Below, piece by piece: positions 6,632 to 6,847 of a DNA stretch of 6,847 bases. The notes below the pieces were generated by a model that was not told the DNA's origin, did no database searches, and saw only the letters and a program-made list of their open reading frames with translations. The position numbers were made by a program, and so were the translations under genes. This DNA is from Hyphomonadaceae bacterium UBA2389 (GTDB lineage: Bacteria; Pseudomonadota; Alphaproteobacteria; Caulobacterales; Aquidulcibacteraceae), in NCBI GenBank assembly GCA_002343395.1, contig DDSN01000040.1:1398-8244 (forward strand). Reading direction: 5' to 3'. Within the stretch, counting starts at the first letter, position 1; each line of letters begins with the position of its first letter.

Positions 6632-6847
6632 TCAGGTCATTTTGGCTGTCGGCCGAGGCGCCGTCGCCGTAGGCGCGAGCCCGTCTCCCTGAAAGGACGT
6701 CCCGTCGGCGAGGAGGTACTGGCCCACCGTCTCGTAGCGGGCTGGCCCTCGCCCCGGGGCCGCGAGGACCTGCTGAGCCGTCGCCTTGCCGAAGGTGCGC
6801 TCGCCCTCGAGCACCGCTCCGCCCGACACGGCCATGACCCCGGCGAA
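6632..6847 (-). CDS. S41 (C-terminal processing) peptidase, C-terminal fragment
   Basis: The - strand frame is open to the window end, so the Met at 6835 is internal; the upstream residues read FAGV. The 71 visible residues match the end of the tail-specific/C-terminal processing protease fold. FAGVMAVSGGAVLEGERTF corresponds to the helix and strand after the catalytic Ser. GERTFGKATAQ holds the Lys (6785-6787) that is the general base of the Ser-Lys dyad in this family, and GQYLLADGTSFQGDGLAPT (end of domain) matches the usual RYYTPSGRSIQGxGIxPD. The usual FGKG is FGKA here. The catalytic Ser and any PDZ domain lie outside the window. Such enzymes act in the periplasm or on exported proteins, which fits the exported VIT-vWA protein encoded 43 bases downstream, but a functional link is only inferred. 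Only a short fragment is visible, so the family call is good rather than certain. Confidence 0.72.
   Translation of the reverse strand, partial: FAGVMAVSGGAVLEGERTFGKATAQQVLAAPGRGPARYETVGQYLLADGTSFQGDGLAPTATAPRPTAKMT

Noticed and set aside
6169..6672. 167-codon open frame on the + strand
   Set aside because: It is antisense to the signal peptide and VIT domain of the vWA protein and made largely of Arg, Gly and Glu.

Overview
The window appears to join two unrelated pieces of GC-rich bacterial DNA. The left piece (about 1-5320) reads as a proteobacterial, most likely alphaproteobacterial, operon, judged by family resemblance and codon use. The right piece (about 5340-6847) is richer still in GC, with almost only G/C-ending codons. 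It carries the lipoprotein/VIT-vWA/S41 protease style typical of Myxococcota. These taxonomic calls are inference from protein style, not from a search.

Left piece, all on the + strand and tightly packed: the C-terminal part of acetate kinase (ackA, 1-522, cut by the window edge); a divergent phosphoketolase (524-2992); a complete metallo-beta-lactamase/beta-CASP RNA-processing nuclease (3008-4372); and, overlapping it by an ATGA, a long-form thymidine/AMP phosphorylase (from 4369) that loses family resemblance near 5320. Phosphoketolase makes acetyl phosphate, and acetate kinase turns it into acetate plus ATP. The nuclease and the nucleoside/nucleotide phosphorylase could supply pentose phosphates from RNA or nucleosides. 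Together they suggest a low-oxygen or starvation energy-salvage module, which is an inference from gene content.

Right piece, all on the - strand: the C-terminal end of an S41 (C-terminal-processing type) peptidase running off the window end (6632-6847), followed after 43 bp by a secreted, probably lipid-anchored VIT-vWA protein (start 6588) whose reading is lost near 5335.

The two pieces meet tail to tail at about 5295-5345, inside conserved domains of both the phosphorylase and the vWA protein. Neither gene has its own end. Both frames stay open across the join (to 6015 on +, to 4927 on -), but only because GC-rich DNA rarely contains stops in the codon-on-codon antisense frame. The simplest explanation is a chimeric assembly or cloning junction; a real recombination cannot be excluded from sequence alone. 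I see no RNA genes, CRISPR array, insertion sequence or convincing terminator. I did not find a clearly new system; the best functional lead is the left-hand operon.
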